A stretch of DNA of 64,000 nt from Roseibium salinum (GCF_026240905.1 NZ_JAPEVI010000003.1:1612001-1676000), one strand, 5' to 3'; shown: positions 36,217 through 47,371, numbered from the stretch's first letter. Notes: a model not told the origin generated them from the sequence alone. Numbers and translations: made by a program.

Positions 36217-38058
36217 TTACTGAGCCGCCTCGATGCGATTCTGGAACTGAAGTTCGCACAGGCGGCGGTAGATGCCGTCATGTTCGAATAGCTCGTCGTG
36301 GGTTCCGCTTTCAACCAAACGCCCCTGATCCATAACATGGATCTGATGGGCATGGCGCACGGTGCTGAGCCGGTGAGCAATGACGAGCGTCGTACGGTCG
36401 GCCATCAGCGTTTCGAGAGCTGACTGGATCTTGGCCTCCGATTCCGCATCAAGCGCGGACGTCGCCTCATCCAGAAGCAGGATCGGAGCGTCCCTGAGCA
36501 TGGCACGTGCAATCGCGACCCGCTGACGCTGGCCGCCGGATAGCCGCCCGCCCCCGGCCCCGACCAGTGTGTCATAGCCGTTCGGCAGCTCCAGGATGAA
36601 CTCGTGTGCGTTCGCGGCCCGGGCAGCGGCTTCGATTTCGGCCTGACTGGCACCCGGCTTGCCGAAGGCGATATTGTCCCTGACGCTCAGGTTGAACAGG
36701 TAGGAGTCCTGACCGACGTAGGCGATATTCCGCCGCAGGGACTGCAGCGTCACGTCCTTGATCACCTGCCCGTCGACGATAATTTCCCCGGTCTGAGGAT
36801 CATAGAAGCGCTCGATGAGTGCAAAGAGGGTAGACTTGCCGGCGCCAGAGGCCCCGACGAGCGCAGTCGTACTGCCGCCTTCAGCGACCAGAGACAGCCC
36901 CTTCAGCGCCGCCCCTTCCCCATAGGAGAACTGAACGTCGCGCAATTCGATCCGGCCGGCTTCAACCCGCAAATCGGGCGCGTTCTCGACCTGTTGCAGA
37001 TCCGGCTCCTGATCGATCAGCTCGTACATCAGGCGAACACCGACCACGCCTTTGCTCAGATTGACGTTGAGGCGGGCAAGGCGCCGGGCGGGGTCGTAAG
37101 CGAGGAGCAGGGCGGTGATGAAGGCAAAGAAGGCTCCCGGATCCTGATTGAGCTCCACGACGGAATATCCGCCGTAAAAGATGACAAGCGCAATGGCAAT
37201 TCCGCCCAGGGTTTCCATCAGCGGTGACGTTCTTGCGGTCAATGCCGCGATCTTGTTCGACTGACGCAGCACTTCAGCGACAGCGCCGGCCATCCGTTCG
37301 CGCATGGCAGGTTCCATGCCGAAGGCCTTGACGACGCGAATGCCGAGAACGGTCTCCTGCATGGTGGCGCCGATCTTGGCATTGGAGACTACCTGCCTAT
37401 TGGCATAGACCTTGACCCGCCTGATCAGCAAGCTGACGCCGATGACTGCCGGAGGCATGATGACGAAGGCGAGGAGGCTCATGAGAGGGTCCTGCACGAC
37501 CATCACCGCCACGAGACCGATCAGCGTCAGAACATCGCGGCCGAGCGTCAGCACGATCATTTCGATCACGTTGCGGGCACTGCCGGCGCCGGTCCCCACC
37601 CGGATCGAGATTTCCGGAAGGGACATGCGATCGAAATAGGCCTGGTCCTGCTCGGTGAGGCGCTTGAACAGGCGGGCCTGGAGGTCCGCAACAATCGAAT
37701 TGCCGACGCGGGAAAGAATCACGGCCTGACCGTAGGTCGCCGCCCCTTTCAGGGTGAAGATGACCAGCACGGCACCGGCGATAGTATAGATCATCGCCTT
37801 GTCGCGATTAATGAAGACCTCGTTGATGACGTCCTTCATGATCCAGGCGCTTGCGGCCGTCGTCGCAGCTACCATCGCCATGAAGATGAACGCCAGGATA
37901 TAGCGCGGTATGTAGGCCCGGATGTTTTCCGTAAGCAGCCGCTTGACGAGCTGGACCGTTCCGTCCGGATCCTGCCAGACCTGCCATTTTGCAGGATTGA
38001 GCAAAGTGTCGCCTTTCCAAACGTATCGGCATGTCGAGGTCGGCGGGGCCGACCTCAC
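36217..38058 (-). CDS. ABC exporter, MsbA-like (fused permease and ATPase)
   Basis: 613 residues as read; the first ~30 may be non-native, and a GTG near WKGDTLLNPAKW is a possible start. An ABC transmembrane type 1 domain with six helices covers ~45-330. The ATPase has Walker A GASGAGKST, Q-loop YVGQDSYLFNLSV, signature LSGGQRQR, Walker B PILLLDEATSALD and switch VIAHRLST, so it should be active. The homodimeric half-transporter order is that of MsbA/LipidA or multidrug exporters. Substrate is not determinable. It lies 55 bp after aspS on the same strand. Confidence 0.9.
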   Translation of the reverse strand: MRSAPPTSTCRYVWKGDTLLNPAKWQVWQDPDGTVQLVKRLLTENIRAYIPRYILAFIFMAMVAATTAASAWIMKDVINEVFINRDKAMIYTIAGAVLVIFTLKGAATYGQAVILSRVGNSIVADLQARLFKRLTEQDQAYFDRMSLPEISIRVGTGAGSARNVIEMIVLTLGRDVLTLIGLVAVMVVQDPLMSLLAFVIMPPAVIGVSLLIRRVKVYANRQVVSNAKIGATMQETVLGIRVVKAFGMEPAMRERMAGAVAEVLRQSNKIAALTARTSPLMETLGGIAIALVIFYGGYSVVELNQDPGAFFAFITALLLAYDPARRLARLNVNLSKGVVGVRLMYELIDQEPDLQQVENAPDLRVEAGRIELRDVQFSYGEGAALKGLSLVAEGGSTTALVGASGAGKSTLFALIERFYDPQTGEIIVDGQVIKDVTLQSLRRNIAYVGQDSYLFNLSVRDNIAFGKPGASQAEIEAAARAANAHEFILELPNGYDTLVGAGGGRLSGGQRQRVAIARAMLRDAPILLLDEATSALDAESEAKIQSALETLMADRTTLVIAHRLSTVRHAHQIHVMDQGRLVESGTHDELFEHDGIYRRLCELQFQNRIEAAQ

Positions 38059-38113
38059 GCCGCATTACAACAAGAGGTACTCATATTAACGGTCTGCCGC
38101 AAGCAGGGCCCGT

Positions 38114-39895
38114 TCAGGCTTCCGGCAGGTTCAGCCGCAAGTGAAGCTCCCGCAGCTGTGCCGCCGTCGACTCGCTCGGCGCGCCCATCATCAGGTCTTC
38201 AGCCTTCTGGTTCATCGGGAACAGCATCACCTCACGGATGTTGGCCTCGTCCGCCAGCAGCATCACCATACGGTCGATGCCGGCCGCGCAGCCGCCATGC
38301 GGAGGAGCTCCGTACTGGAAGGCGTTGACCATGCCGCCAAAGCGGTTGTTGACTTCCTCTGCCGAATAGCCAGCGATTTCGAAGGCCTTGTACATGATCT
38401 CCGGCTTGTGGTTCCGGATCGCGCCGGAAACCAGCTCATGGCCATTGCAGGACAGATCGTACTGGTAACCCTTGACCTCCAGCGGGTCGCCTTCCAGCGC
38501 TTCCAGCCCGCCCTGCGGCATGGAGAAGGGATTGTGCTCGAAGTCGATCTCGCCGGTTTCCTCGTCACGTTCATAGATAGGAAAGTCGACGATCCAGGCG
38601 AACTCGAACCGGTCCTTGTCAGTGTGGCCGAGTTCTTCGCCGATGATGACACGTGCCTTGGCCGCAACCGGCCCGAACTGTTTCGGCTTGCCACCGAGGA
38701 AGAAGGCGGCATCGCCCATTTCCAGGCCAAGCTGGATCCGGATCGCTTCGGTGCGCTCCGGGCCGATGTTCTTGGCTAGCGGGCCCGCGGCTTCCATGGA
38801 TCCGTCTTCGCCAGCGCGCCAGAAGATATACCCCATGCCCGGCAGGCCTTGTTCCTGGGCGAACTTGTTCATGCGGTCGCAGAACTTGCGGCTGCCGCCC
38901 TTCGGCGCCGGAATTGCGCGAATTTCGGTGCCTGGCTGCTCCAGCAGGTTTGCGAAGATCGCAAATCCGGAGCCGGCAAAATGCTCGGAGACGACCTGCA
39001 TTTTGATCGGGTTGCGCAGGTCCGGCTTGTCGGTGCCGTACCACAGTGCAGAATCCTTATAGGAAATCTGCGGCCAGTTGCGATTGACCGGACGGCCCTG
39101 GCCAAACCGCTCGAAGCAGCCCGCGATCACGGGTTCGACCGTGTCGAACACTTCCTGCTGGGTGACGAAGGACATTTCCACGTCGAGCTGGTAGAAGTCC
39201 GTCGGCGACCGGTCGGCGCGCGGATCTTCGTCGCGGAAACACGGCGCGATCTGGAAATACTTGTCGAAGCCGGAGACCATCAGCAGTTGCTTGAACTGCT
39301 GGGGCGCCTGCGGCAATGCGTAGAACTTGCCCGGATGCAGACGGGACGGGACGAGGAAATCCCGCGCGCCTTCCGGCGAGGACGCTGTGAGGATCGGCGT
39401 CTGGAATTCGTTGAAGCCGATTGCCCACATGCGGTCACGCAGATCCCGCACGACGTTCGAGCGCAGGATCATGTTGTTGTGCAGCTTTTCACGGCGCAGG
39501 TCGAGGAAGCGGTATTTCAGCCGGACCTCTTCCGGATAGTCCAGATCCCCGAAGACGGGCAGAGGCAGTTCCTTGGCCGCACCCAGCACTTCCAGTTCGC
39601 GGATGAACACCTCGATCGCGCCGGTGGGAAGATCCGGGTTGATCGTTTCCTCGCTCCGCTTCTTGACATTGCCGTCGATGCGGATGCACCACTCGGAGCG
39701 AACCGTTTCGGCAAGGCCGAATGCCGCCGAATCCGGATCGACCACACACTGGGTTATGCCGTAATGGTCCCGCAGATCGATGAACAGCACCCCGCCATGA
39801 TCGCGAACCCGGTGGACCCAGCCGGAAAGACGGATTGTCTCTCCTTCATCGGACAAACGGAGGTCACCGCAAGTGTGACTACGGTAGGGGTGCAT
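38114..39895 (-). CDS. aspS: Aspartate--tRNA ligase
   Basis: 593 residues from ATG 39895 ([13 protein letters not shown]); an in-frame start 27 codons upstream is unlikely. It has the bacterial AspRS layout: N-terminal OB-fold anticodon domain ([20 protein letters not shown]), class II motif 2 [20 protein letters not shown], a GAD-type insertion domain, and motif 3 [14 protein letters not shown]. It charges tRNA-Asp. Whether it also charges tRNA-Asn (common in alphaproteobacteria using the GatCAB route) cannot be decided by eye. Single gene followed by the ABC exporter. Confidence 0.97.
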   Translation of the reverse strand: MHPYRSHTCGDLRLSDEGETIRLSGWVHRVRDHGGVLFIDLRDHYGITQCVVDPDSAAFGLAETVRSEWCIRIDGNVKKRSEETINPDLPTGAIEVFIRELEVLGAAKELPLPVFGDLDYPEEVRLKYRFLDLRREKLHNNMILRSNVVRDLRDRMWAIGFNEFQTPILTASSPEGARDFLVPSRLHPGKFYALPQAPQQFKQLLMVSGFDKYFQIAPCFRDEDPRADRSPTDFYQLDVEMSFVTQQEVFDTVEPVIAGCFERFGQGRPVNRNWPQISYKDSALWYGTDKPDLRNPIKMQVVSEHFAGSGFAIFANLLEQPGTEIRAIPAPKGGSRKFCDRMNKFAQEQGLPGMGYIFWRAGEDGSMEAAGPLAKNIGPERTEAIRIQLGLEMGDAAFFLGGKPKQFGPVAAKARVIIGEELGHTDKDRFEFAWIVDFPIYERDEETGEIDFEHNPFSMPQGGLEALEGDPLEVKGYQYDLSCNGHELVSGAIRNHKPEIMYKAFEIAGYSAEEVNNRFGGMVNAFQYGAPPHGGCAAGIDRMVMLLADEANIREVMLFPMNQKAEDLMMGAPSESTAAQLRELHLRLNLPEA

Positions 39896-40486
39896 TTTCG
39901 TTCCTCGACAGTTCTTCTGGCATAGAAAATCGTTACGGCCCGCCAAGGGCAGGCCGTGTCCGGCTGCACAAGCCATGTTGCGGAGCGAAAGTCAAGGGAG
40001 TGGCTGCGGCGCCCCGTGCCGAATTCGGGTCTCCGCCGCCGCCCTGCCGGTTCGCTATAGCGGCTGGTATTGGGCGCATATCTGGAGCGAACGCGCCCCG
40101 GAACAGTCGAAAATACGGACGGCGTCGCGCTTTCCCTCTTTCGCCGATCGCGTCTTACCGGGTCCGCTTGAGACCTTCTGCACCGGCAGGGGTCAAGCGA
40201 CGCCACCTGCCCCCAGGAAGGGCTGGACTTCTGCCGGTCGACATCTGCCGGTGCAGCTTTACTGACAGCAGCCAGGGCAAGTTTCGCGGCGATCATGCCG
40301 CATCCACCCATGGCATTCGCTGCCAGACCTGTGCGCATTTTTCCATGCCTTTTTCAAACTTCGGCCTGTGTTGATACTGAGCACCACCACAGGTGCACAT
40401 ATTGCGCTTGGGTGGGAGTTTTGAACTTGAACGTCACCATTTCGTGGCGACAAAGCGGCAGAACTCAGGTATAGCTTTCGATCACC
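39896..40486. other. 591-bp intergenic region between aspS and rnd
   Basis: No supported gene; short open frames here lack family character or a ribosome site. It holds the divergent promoters of aspS and rnd. A perfect 12-bp inverted repeat, CTGCACCGGCAG (40178-40189) and CTGCCGGTGCAG (40245-40256), encloses a 55-base loop and is the only clear structure. Confidence 0.55.
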
Positions 40487-41659
40487 ATGCATGTGATTAC
40501 AAAGACAAAAGACCTCGCCGCTGCCTGCCAGCGCCTTGCTGCCAACGACTATGTCACAGTGGACACGGAATTCCTCCGTGAGACCACCTTCTGGCCCAAA
40601 CTCTGTGTGATTCAGATGGCCGGGCCGGATATGGCGTTCATCGTCGATGCGCTATCCGAAGGGCTCGACCTTGCCCCGTTTTTCGACCTGATGTGCAACG
40701 ACAGTGTGACAAAGGTCTTCCACGCGGCGCGCCAGGATATCGAAATCATCTATCATCTGGGCGAGCTGATTCCCGAACCGGTATTCGACACCCAGGTTGC
40801 CGCCATGGTCTGCGGGTTCGGCGATTCCATTTCCTATGACCAGTTGATCTACAAGGTCACCGGTGCCCAGATCGACAAGTCGTCCCGCTTCACGGACTGG
40901 GCGCGCCGGCCGCTGACGGCCAAGCAGCTCGACTATGCGCTTGCCGACGTCACCCACCTGCGCGAAGCCTATCAGTTTCTGAAGGCGAATCTCGCGGAGC
41001 AAAGCCGCAGCCATTGGGTCCAGGACGAGATGAAAGTGCTGACGTCGGTCGCCACCTACAGAACGGACCCCGAGCAGGCCTGGAAGCGGCTGAAGCTGCG
41101 GGTGCGCAAGCCGGTTGAACTCGCCGTCATGATGGAAGTCGCCGCCTGGCGGGAGAAGGAGGCGCAGGCCCGCGATGTCCCGCGCAGCCGTGTCATCAAG
41201 GACGATGCGATTTATGAACTTGCCGCGCAGCAGCCCCTGGACCAGGAAGCCCTGTCACGGCTGAGGACGATTCCGCGCGGCTTCGAGCGCTCCAAATCCG
41301 CGGACGACATCCTGAAGGCCGTGAAGCGCGCGGTCGGGCTGCCCAAGGAGGAACTGCCCAGACTGCCGAAGGGCCGTCAGGCACCAGACGGGTCCGCAGC
41401 GGCAGTGGATCTCCTGAAAGTCCTGTTGAAGCTGGTCAGCGAGGCACACGGTGTTGCGGCGAAGGTGATCGCAACGGTTGACGATCTTGAAAAGATCGCG
41501 GCCGATGACGATGCCGATGTTGCCGCTCTGAAGGGCTGGCGCCGGGAACTGTTCGGCGAGACCGCGTTGAAGCTGAAACGCGGCGAAGTCGCCCTCGCCT
41601 TCCAGAACCGCCAGATCGTCGCGCTCGAGCAGCATCAGGAACGGGACGCGGCGGAGTAG
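40487..41659 (+). CDS. rnd: Ribonuclease D
   Basis: A 3'-5' exonuclease that trims tRNA precursors; 390 residues. The DEDDy catalytic residues are visible: VDTEFLRE (Asp, Glu), FHAARQDIE (Asp) and DYALADVTHL (Tyr, Asp). HRDC-type domains follow, including VAAWREKEAQARDVPRSRVI. Length and layout match the family. Convergent with ppx, with a hairpin terminator between. Alphaproteobacterial aspS-rnd-ppx-ppk order is a conserved arrangement. Confidence 0.95.
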   Translation: MHVITKTKDLAAACQRLAANDYVTVDTEFLRETTFWPKLCVIQMAGPDMAFIVDALSEGLDLAPFFDLMCNDSVTKVFHAARQDIEIIYHLGELIPEPVFDTQVAAMVCGFGDSISYDQLIYKVTGAQIDKSSRFTDWARRPLTAKQLDYALADVTHLREAYQFLKANLAEQSRSHWVQDEMKVLTSVATYRTDPEQAWKRLKLRVRKPVELAVMMEVAAWREKEAQARDVPRSRVIKDDAIYELAAQQPLDQEALSRLRTIPRGFERSKSADDILKAVKRAVGLPKEELPRLPKGRQAPDGSAAAVDLLKVLLKLVSEAHGVAAKVIATVDDLEKIAADDDADVAALKGWRRELFGETALKLKRGEVALAFQNRQIVALEQHQERDAAE

Positions 41660-41663
41660 GATA

Positions 41664-41684
41664 GAGCCCCACTGTTTGGGGCTC
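41664..41684. terminator. Hairpin between rnd and ppx
   Basis: GAGCCCCA (41664-41671) pairs with TGGGGCTC (41677-41684), placed between convergent rnd and ppx. Probably terminates both. Confidence 0.65.
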
Positions 41685-41705
41685 ATGGCGGCATATCAGC
41701 CAGCC

Positions 41706-43226
41706 CTACCCCAGTTGAACCTCGATCACGGTGTCGATGGTCTTGCCGAGTTGGCCCGCCCGTTTGCGCAGTCGTTCGCCGTCGAGGCTTGCAAGGTCCT
41801 TGCCCAGGTCAAGGGACAGACCGGTATGCGTTCTTGAGATTCCTACCTTCGGCAGCAGGCCGGCCATCGAAGCGCTGAGCAGCGAGGCGACGCGCAACGT
41901 CGCGCCGAGGACCTTGGCGCGGATGCGCAGACGGTCGGTAAACAGATGATGGATGACGGGGGAGAGATCTCCCTCCCGCAGGCCCTGATGCCTGTAGAAA
42001 ACGGCGGCGGCCAGATAGGCCCGGCTGGCATGATCCAGGCCGACAAAGGACGCGTTGGAAATGATGTTGAGGCTCTGCTCGCCGCGGTAGTCGGGATGTG
42101 CCCGCCAGCCGATATCTGAAAGCAGACAGGCCGCGTGCCTCAAGCGGGTTTCGTTGGCTGTTTCCTCGATTGCCAGCAGATTGAACAGCTTGTCTGTCCA
42201 GGCAATCAGTTCTTCGGCATGCTCCGGCGAGCGGGCGCGCAACGTACACAATTCCCGGGCAGCCTCTATCACCGGATCATGGTCCTGTATTTCCTGCGGC
42301 AGCTTTTCGTGCAGCAGCCCCTCGCGCACGCCGGTTGCCGAAAAGACGAGGCGCTCGGCCTTCATCGCCATCAGCACCTGCTCCATGACGACGGCCCCGA
42401 AGGGAACAAGCGGGCGCCGCTGCTTCGAGACGACTTCCGACCTCTCGATGCCTTCCAGATTCGGCACGGCGATCTTCCGGCAGAACTCGATCGCTTCTTC
42501 CGCGCTGATCTCGTAATTGTGCATCACATGCAGGGGATAGTTGTTCTGCATCAGGTGAAGGCGGCCGAGTGAGCGCCAGGTGCCGCCGACCGCGTAAAAG
42601 GTGCGCTCCCCGGGCGGCAGGTCCGGCCACTCGTAGTTTCGCAGCGCCGCTTCGGCAATTTTGCGGGCCCTTGCAACCTTGCCTTCCGCTTCCTCGGACA
42701 GGCGCAAACCGCCGAGCGGAAAAGTCGCTCCGAGACCGGCGCTCTTGTCATCGATTTCCACGAGTTCGAGACTGCCGCCGCCCATGTCGCCGACAATGCC
42801 ACGCGGCTGCCAGAAGCCGGCAATCACGCCGAGCGCGGAATAATAGGCTTCTTCGCTGCCGTCGAGGATGCGCACCGGCGCGCTCAGAGAGCTCTCCACC
42901 TGCAGGACGAATTCGGGGCCGTTTTTCGCATCCCTTGCGGCGGCCGTTGCAACGATGTGGATTTCCTTGCAGCCTGTATGGTCGATCAGGGCCCTGAAGC
43001 GTGCCAGTTCGCCCAGTGCCAGCCTGACGGACTCTTCGGCCATCTGGCCGGTGGCCGCCACCCCCTTGCCGAGCCCTGCAAGCAGCTTCTCGTTGAAGAG
43101 CATGGTCGGCGTGCGGGCCTTGCGTTCGTAGATCACAAGGCGCACGGAATTCGAGCCGATGTCCACGACCGCAATCGGTCCGGACCCGTTGAGCCGGCCT
43201 CGAGCCGGCTTGAACTGGCCTGTCAT
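41706..43226 (-). CDS. ppx: Exopolyphosphatase / Ppx-GppA phosphatase
   Basis: 506 residues from ATG 43226, one base after the ppk stop and with GAGGA in the ppk end as ribosome site; upstream in-frame codons fall inside ppk. ASKHA fold: IAVVDIGSNSVRLVIYE (phosphate 1 loop), IVGDMGGGSLELVEI (phosphate 2 loop). The C-terminal HD-like helical domain is long, as in rhizobial PPX. It releases terminal phosphate from polyphosphate (or acts on pppGpp). Tight coupling to ppk places synthesis and breakdown of polyphosphate under one transcript. Confidence 0.94.
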   Translation of the reverse strand: MTGQFKPARGRLNGSGPIAVVDIGSNSVRLVIYERKARTPTMLFNEKLLAGLGKGVAATGQMAEESVRLALGELARFRALIDHTGCKEIHIVATAAARDAKNGPEFVLQVESSLSAPVRILDGSEEAYYSALGVIAGFWQPRGIVGDMGGGSLELVEIDDKSAGLGATFPLGGLRLSEEAEGKVARARKIAEAALRNYEWPDLPPGERTFYAVGGTWRSLGRLHLMQNNYPLHVMHNYEISAEEAIEFCRKIAVPNLEGIERSEVVSKQRRPLVPFGAVVMEQVLMAMKAERLVFSATGVREGLLHEKLPQEIQDHDPVIEAARELCTLRARSPEHAEELIAWTDKLFNLLAIEETANETRLRHAACLLSDIGWRAHPDYRGEQSLNIISNASFVGLDHASRAYLAAAVFYRHQGLREGDLSPVIHHLFTDRLRIRAKVLGATLRVASLLSASMAGLLPKVGISRTHTGLSLDLGKDLASLDGERLRKRAGQLGKTIDTVIEVQLG

Positions 43227-43227
43227 G

Positions 43228-45451
43228 CTATCCTCGTTTTTGCCGTTCCAGAAACGGCTTGGGCCGATCACTCTTCAAGGACTTGCCCCGCCCCGAGAGC
43301 GACGGGTTCGTCATGAAATACCGATGAGCATTGAACGGTTCCTCGTTCGGTCCCGGCTCGATCCGTTCATGGCTGCCATCGGCGAGGATGCGCCAGCTCT
43401 GCTGGTTGTCCTTCAGGTTGGCGACCATGATCTGGTCAAGGACCTGCTCGTGTACCGTCGGGGTCAGCAAGGGCGCAAGCACCTCCACGCGGCGGTCGAT
43501 GTTGCGCGGCATCATATCTGCCGAGCCGATATAGACATGGGCTTCGGGCGACGGCAGCCCCTTGCCGTTGCCGAAGCAATAGATCTGCGAATGCTCCAGG
43601 AAACGACCGATGATCGACTTCACCCGGATGTTGTCCGACAGGCCCGGGATCCCCGGACGCAGACAGCAGATGCCGCGGATGACGAGGTCGACCTGCACCC
43701 CCGCCTGGCTGGCGCGGTAGAGTGTGTCGATCACCTCTCCATCGACCAGGGAATTCATCTTCATCCAGATCTGCGCCGGCCGCCCCGCCTTGGCGTGCTC
43801 GATTTCCGCTTCGGTCAGCTCCAGCATGCGCGTGCGCAGGTTCAGCGGCGAGACCACAAGGTTGTTGAGCTCTGCCGGTTCCGCATAGCCGGTGATGTAG
43901 TTGAAGATCCGGGCCGCATCTTCCGCGATGCCCGGATCATCCGTGAAGAAGGACAGATCCTCGTAAATCCGCGCCGTAATCGGGTGATAATTGCCGGTGC
44001 CGATATGGCAATAGGTCTTGAGCTGACCATGTTCGCGCTTAATGACCATGGAAATTTTCGAGTGCGTCTTCAGTTCGATGAAGCCGAAGACCACCTGCAC
44101 CCCGGCTCTTTCCAGGTCACGCGCCCATTTGATGTTGGCCTCTTCGTCGAAGCGGGCCTTCAGTTCCACGAGCGCAGTGACCGATTTGCCGGCTTCGGCG
44201 GCTTCGGCCAGGGCCTTGACGATCGGGCTGTCGTTGGACGTCCGGTAAAGCGTCTGTTTGATGGCAACGACATCCGGGTCCCGCGCAGCCTGGCGCAGAT
44301 ACTGCACGACCACATCAAAGGATCTCGTATGGATGGTGAACAATGATGTCCTTCTGGTGGATCGCCGCCAGGCAGTCGCCGCCGTGTTCACGGATGCGCT
44401 CGGGAAACCTTGCCGTATAAGGTTCGAATTTCAGATCCGGCCGCTCCAGATCGACGATTTGTGACAGATTGTTGAGAGCCAACAGGCCGTTTGCCAGGAA
44501 GATCTCGTTGTCGCTTACCTGCAGGGCTTCAGCGACGAATTCGCGCAGGGGCGCCGGAGTGGTCTCCTGGATTTCCAGCCGGATCACGGACCCCCGGCGG
44601 CGGCGCTTCAACGCGCTTTCAAACAGACGGACCAGATCTTCGGCTTCTTCCTCGATTTCAAGATCGCTGTCGCGGATCACCCGGAATGCGCCCTTGCCCC
44701 GGATTTCGTAACCCGGGAAAAGCCGTCCGATGAACAGGCTGATCACCTTCTCAACCGCGACGAAGCGGGCTGCACCGTTGTCGCCGTTTGGAAGCTGGAC
44801 GAACCGGTCGAGCTGGTTCGGGATCCTGAGCAGTGCGATCATGCCGCTGCTGCCGGACGTCTTGACCAGTTCGAAGACGATGGAAAAGCCGAGATTGGGA
44901 ATGAAAGGGAACGGATGGGCCGGATCGATCGCAAGCGGCGTGAGAACCGGAAATATATAGGCAAGGAAATAGTCCTTCAGCCAGCTCCGGTCGGCATCGC
45001 TCAGATTGTCGCCCTTCAGGATCTCGATGCCCTTGTCGACGATTTCGCGACGCAGTTCGCCCCATGTTTCCTGCTGTGAGGCCTGAAGCTCGCGCACCGC
45101 TTCACTGACTTTATGCAGCTGCTCGGTAGGGGTAAGGCCATCATCGGAAAGATTGGTGACGTCCGCCCGCTGCTGTCCGCGCAAGCCGGCGACGCGCACC
45201 ATGAAGAATTCATCGAGGTTGTTGGCTGAGATCGACAGGAACCGGATCCGCTCGAGCAGCGGATGATTCTGGTTCATCGCTTCTTCAAGAACACGCCGGT
45301 TGAACTGGAGCCAGGACAGTTCCCGGTTCATGAAGCGTCTCGGAGAGGCGGCAAGGTCCGAGACCGTGTCGTCTCTTCCGGCGACGGGCGGTACTTCCGC
45401 ATGTTCGGATGCAGGGGAAAGAACTTCTGAAACAGCAGGGTTTTCGGTCAT
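43228..45451 (-). CDS. ppk: Polyphosphate kinase 1 (frameshifted)
   Basis: Polymerises the ATP gamma-phosphate into polyphosphate at the membrane. It starts at ATG 45451 (AAGGA upstream). The N-terminal and head domains are normal: [20 protein letters not shown] and [18 protein letters not shown]. The frame breaks at about 44323, where GAG-A-TCC-TTT contains an extra A. The remaining two thirds continues in the next frame as [20 protein letters not shown], with the catalytic-His segment [14 protein letters not shown]. Removing one base restores a protein of about 740 residues, the family length. A one-base insertion by sequencing error is likely; otherwise the gene is inactive. Confidence 0.93.
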
Positions 45452-45591
45452 TTTCCTTTCCCTTAGGCCCTTTCCCGTCGGTCTGGCGGAACGGAGGATC
45501 CGGCCCCGATCCGACCACGCCAGCTCAGCCTGTCTTAGCATGGACAGACCGGCAGGCCGAAGACAATCGCAAGACAACGGGTCCCTGCCCG

Positions 45592-46272
45592 TCAGCCGCC
45601 TTTTTGCACATTTTCAAGGACACGGCCAGCCAGCGGTTTGGTAATCTTCACACGGCCCGCAAGCGCCTCCTGATCGATCGCCTCGACGGCTTGCATGGCC
45701 ACCTCCAGCGAGCGTTCCATTCGCACGACCAGATAGTCCACCACACCGATATCGACGGCGATCTGCCGGTCTGCAAAGAGCTTTACCAGAACCCGGCGCA
45801 GGAGATCGTCGTCCGGTTCCTGAATTTCCACCGGCGTTGCGGCCCGCAGGCGCGACGCAAGGTCCGCCAGCGTGATATTCCAGCTCGTCGGCCAGGTGCG
45901 GCTGGTGATCAGGACGGTCTTCCCCGCCTGTGTCGCCGCATTCAGCAAATGGAAAAGCGCCGTATTGTCGACGCCGAGATGGGCATCCTCCACCACGGCT
46001 GCGGGTGCTGCCACCAGTTCCTCGACATTGGCTTCCGTGAAGTCCCGGGCGGCAATGACGGCGGCACCCGTTTCTTCCTGGAAGGCACGCACGAGATGGG
46101 TCTTGCCCGAACCGACCGGCCCCGCCAGCACGACCACCGGCGAAGGCCAGTCCGGCCAGCGCTCCAGCAACTCGAGCGCCGTGCGGTTCGATACGCCCAG
46201 CAAAAAATCGTCCCGGCTGAGCGCGGCCTCATGCGGCAGGTCTAGCGGTAGCTGGCGCGGTGGTTCCGCCAT
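45592..46272 (-). CDS. hdaA: DnaA regulatory inactivator HdaA
   Basis: 226 residues related to the DnaA AAA+ domain but lacking the DNA-binding domain IV. The N-terminal QLPLDLP is the beta-clamp-binding peptide of Hda proteins. Walker A is [12 protein letters not shown] and the Walker B-like region [10 protein letters not shown]. In alphaproteobacteria HdaA with the sliding clamp stimulates ATP hydrolysis by DnaA to stop over-initiation. It begins 10 bp after the PerM-type gene, suggesting cotranscription. The start codon overlaps a TTAACCAT word. Confidence 0.92.
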   Translation of the reverse strand: MAEPPRQLPLDLPHEAALSRDDFLLGVSNRTALELLERWPDWPSPVVVLAGPVGSGKTHLVRAFQEETGAAVIAARDFTEANVEELVAAPAAVVEDAHLGVDNTALFHLLNAATQAGKTVLITSRTWPTSWNITLADLASRLRAATPVEIQEPDDDLLRRVLVKLFADRQIAVDIGVVDYLVVRMERSLEVAMQAVEAIDQEALAGRVKITKPLAGRVLENVQKGG

Positions 46273-46278
46273 GGTTAA
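46271..46278 (-). promoter_or_regulatory. TTAACCAT word at the hdaA start
   Basis: The minus strand reads TTAACCAT, whose last two bases are the A and T of the hdaA start codon. TTAACCAT is a CtrA half-site-like word in alphaproteobacteria. A single 8-base match can be chance. Confidence 0.25.
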
Positions 46279-46282
46279 GTAC

Positions 46283-47371
46283 TTACTCTTCGATCGCCGT
46301 CGTCGAACGGCTGCTTCCCTTGTATACTGGGCTTGCTAGGTACTGCCTAAGGGCAAAGCGTGCAAGCACGCCAATCATCGCGGAGGCGGGAACCGCCACC
46401 AGCATCCCCACAAATCCAAAGAGATATCCAAAGGCGAACAGGGCAAACATCAGTGTCACCGGATGAAGACCCGTACTGTCCCCGACGAGTTTCGGCTGGA
46501 GGATATTGCCTTCCAGAAACTGGCCGATGCCGAAAACCGCCGCAACGGCGGCGACCCAGGGCCATTCCGGCCAGAATTGCACCAAGGCGACCCCAACCGA
46601 CAGCACGAGGCCGACGCCTGCGCCCACGAAGGGAATGAAACTGATCAGACCGGCGCCCATGCCGATCAGCAGGCCGAAATTGAGGCCGAGAACGGCCAGA
46701 GAGATCGCGTAGAAAGATCCGAGAATGAGGCAGACGGAGACCTGGCCCCGAACGAAACCGGCAACGGCCGCGTCCATTTCCCGCGCAAGTCCGCGAATTT
46801 GGCCCAGGTGATCGCGCGGCAGCCAGCTGTCGATACGCTCGACCATGCGGTCCCAGTCGAGCAGCAGATAAAAGGCGACCACCGGCGTGATCACGAAGAG
46901 AGACAGGATCGACAGCAGTGCCTGACCGCCACTCCATACCGATTGCGCAAGCTTGGCGACAAAGGAGGCGCCCTGCCCGACCAGGTCCGACATGGTCGAC
47001 TGCAGGTCTTCCGGGGTGATACCGGCGGCTGCGGCGAAACGCGATCCGAGTTGTTCGGACAACAGCCCCTGAAGCTGGCGGACAAGATCCGGAAACCTTT
47101 CCAGGAAAGCGGCAAGCTGGTTGCCGAGCACCGGCAGCAGCAACATGAAGAACAGCACCAGAATCAGCACAAAGGTGAACAGGATGGACAGCGTCGCCCA
47201 CATTCTGGCCATTCCCAGCGCTTCCAGCCGGTCACAAACCGGATCCAGCAGATAGGCGACTGCCATGCCTGCGACAAAGGGCAGAAGAACGCCGGAAAAC
47301 ACATAAAGAAAGGCACAGAATACGGCCAGGGACACCAGCCAGAATTGGACCTGACGGCGAAGGGTCATCAA
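46283..47371 (-). CDS. AI-2E family transporter (PerM-like)
   Basis: 362 residues with about eight membrane helices in the PerM/AI-2E pattern: an N-terminal pair around [20 protein letters not shown], a long amphipathic linker (residues ~85-150, [21 protein letters not shown]), and a C-terminal half with [19 protein letters not shown] and [20 protein letters not shown], the family hallmark. Members export AI-2 or act as Na+/H+ antiporters; many are uncharacterised. It is divergent from purM and upstream of hdaA, an order conserved in Rhizobiales. Confidence 0.9.
   Translation of the reverse strand: MMTLRRQVQFWLVSLAVFCAFLYVFSGVLLPFVAGMAVAYLLDPVCDRLEALGMARMWATLSILFTFVLILVLFFMLLLPVLGNQLAAFLERFPDLVRQLQGLLSEQLGSRFAAAAGITPEDLQSTMSDLVGQGASFVAKLAQSVWSGGQALLSILSLFVITPVVAFYLLLDWDRMVERIDSWLPRDHLGQIRGLAREMDAAVAGFVRGQVSVCLILGSFYAISLAVLGLNFGLLIGMGAGLISFIPFVGAGVGLVLSVGVALVQFWPEWPWVAAVAAVFGIGQFLEGNILQPKLVGDSTGLHPVTLMFALFAFGYLFGFVGMLVAVPASAMIGVLARFALRQYLASPVYKGSSRSTTAIEE

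Noticed and set aside
39975..40265. A 96-codon open frame in the aspS-rnd spacer
   Set aside because: Arg/Ser/Pro-biased composition typical of GC-rich shadow frames, with no ribosome site.
43159..44346. A 395-codon + strand frame opposite ppk and ppx
   Set aside because: The minus-strand polyphosphate genes account for the sequence.
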